Below are positions 63,887 through 64,000 of a DNA stretch of 64,000 nt, one piece after another. The notes below the pieces were generated by a model. It ran no database searches, was not told the origin of the DNA, and was given only the letters and a program-made list of their open reading frames with translations. A program made the position numbers and the translations under genes. The first letter of the stretch is position 1. Each line of letters begins with the position of its first letter. This stretch comes from Zeimonas arvi (GTDB taxonomy: Bacteria; Pseudomonadota; Gammaproteobacteria; Burkholderiales; Burkholderiaceae_E), in assembly GCF_008039575.1 (NCBI RefSeq), contig NZ_VDUY01000003.1, positions 537,218-601,217 on the forward strand. The letters are read 5' to 3'.

Positions 63887-64000
63887 GGTCAAGCCTCACG
63901 GGCAATTAGTACTGGTTAGCTTAACGCATTACTGCGCTTCCACACCCAGCCTATCAACGTCCTGGTCTAGAACGACCCTTCAGGGGGATCGAGTCCCCAG
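63887..64000 (-). rRNA. rrl: 23S ribosomal RNA, 3' end (cut by window edge)
   Basis: The minus strand ends with GTTGATAGGCTGGGTGTGGA, then a segment with TAAGCTAACCAGTACTAATT and GCCCGTGAGGCTTGACCC, the standard 23S 3' terminus of betaproteobacteria. The remainder lies beyond the right edge. Confidence 0.95.

Overview
The window is one contiguous stretch of a high-GC chromosome from a betaproteobacterium, most likely of the order Burkholderiales. The support for this is two Burkholderia-type trimeric porins, a Bug/TctC-family binding protein with a Tat-type leader, a Chp-type type IV pilus chemotaxis operon preceded by rubredoxin, coq7 (ubiquinone), and gene neighbourhoods such as pncC-recA-recX-sucCD-terC and ribD/ribE/ribBX/ribH/nusB/thiL/pgpA. 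The genus cannot be fixed from the sequence alone. There is no insertion sequence, prophage, CRISPR array or tRNA that I can recognise. The right edge enters an rRNA operon on the minus strand (23S 3' end, then 5S).

Layout. 1-5.3 kb: type IV pilus signal transduction on the minus strand (rubredoxin, pilG, pilH, pilI, pilJ, pilL; pilL is cut by the left edge), with thiE divergent. 6.3-6.8 kb: major pilin pilA with its own terminator and a sigma-54-type promoter. 7.4-11.1 kb: a possible cyclic-nucleotide module (class II phosphodiesterase-like MBL protein, CHASE2-adenylate cyclase, double FHA protein). 11.2-17.2 kb: terC, sucDC, recX, recA, pncC, pgpA. 17.4-23.6 kb: thiL, nusB, ribH, ribBX, a small unknown gene, a Mpo1-like membrane protein, ribE, ribD. 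23.7-26.3 kb: a block with a TPP enzyme and decayed toxin-antitoxin genes, lying between ribD and nrdR, which are usually neighbours. 26.3-36.5 kb: nrdR, glyA, a phosphatase, a PEBP protein, dtd, tyrS, an M23 peptidase, anmK, erpA, argC, rpsI, rplM. 36.7-43.6 kb: a candidate small RNA, an OsmC protein, coq7, tandem porins, a TctC protein, a lipoprotein hydrolase and an intact VapBC pair. 43.7-48.6 kb: a tightly coupled molybdoenzyme / zinc aminopeptidase / fadD unit. 48.7-59.8 kb: a peptide-uptake and D-amino-acid locus (two M20 amidohydrolases, a full Dpp-type ABC transporter, ldcA, an Lrp regulator, dadA). 59.9-63.4 kb: acetoacetyl-CoA synthetase, a second candidate small RNA and a LysR regulator.

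How the genes fit together. Several groups form visible pathways. These are riboflavin synthesis (ribD, ribE, ribBX, ribH) with thiamine phosphate metabolism (thiE, thiL); peptidoglycan turnover and recycling (M23 peptidase, anmK, ldcA, dadA, dipeptide transporter); and surface motility control (pilG-pilL, pilA, perhaps cAMP). Many genes are translationally coupled through ATGA, GTGA or TGATG overlaps.

The most interesting non-coding signal is a pair of related minus-strand elements at about 36.7 kb and 62.1 kb. Each has a stem-loop that presents a CUCCU-rich, anti-Shine-Dalgarno-like loop, followed directly by a Rho-independent terminator, and each has a plausible sigma-70 promoter. I interpret them as paralogous small RNAs; this is an inference that needs transcript data.
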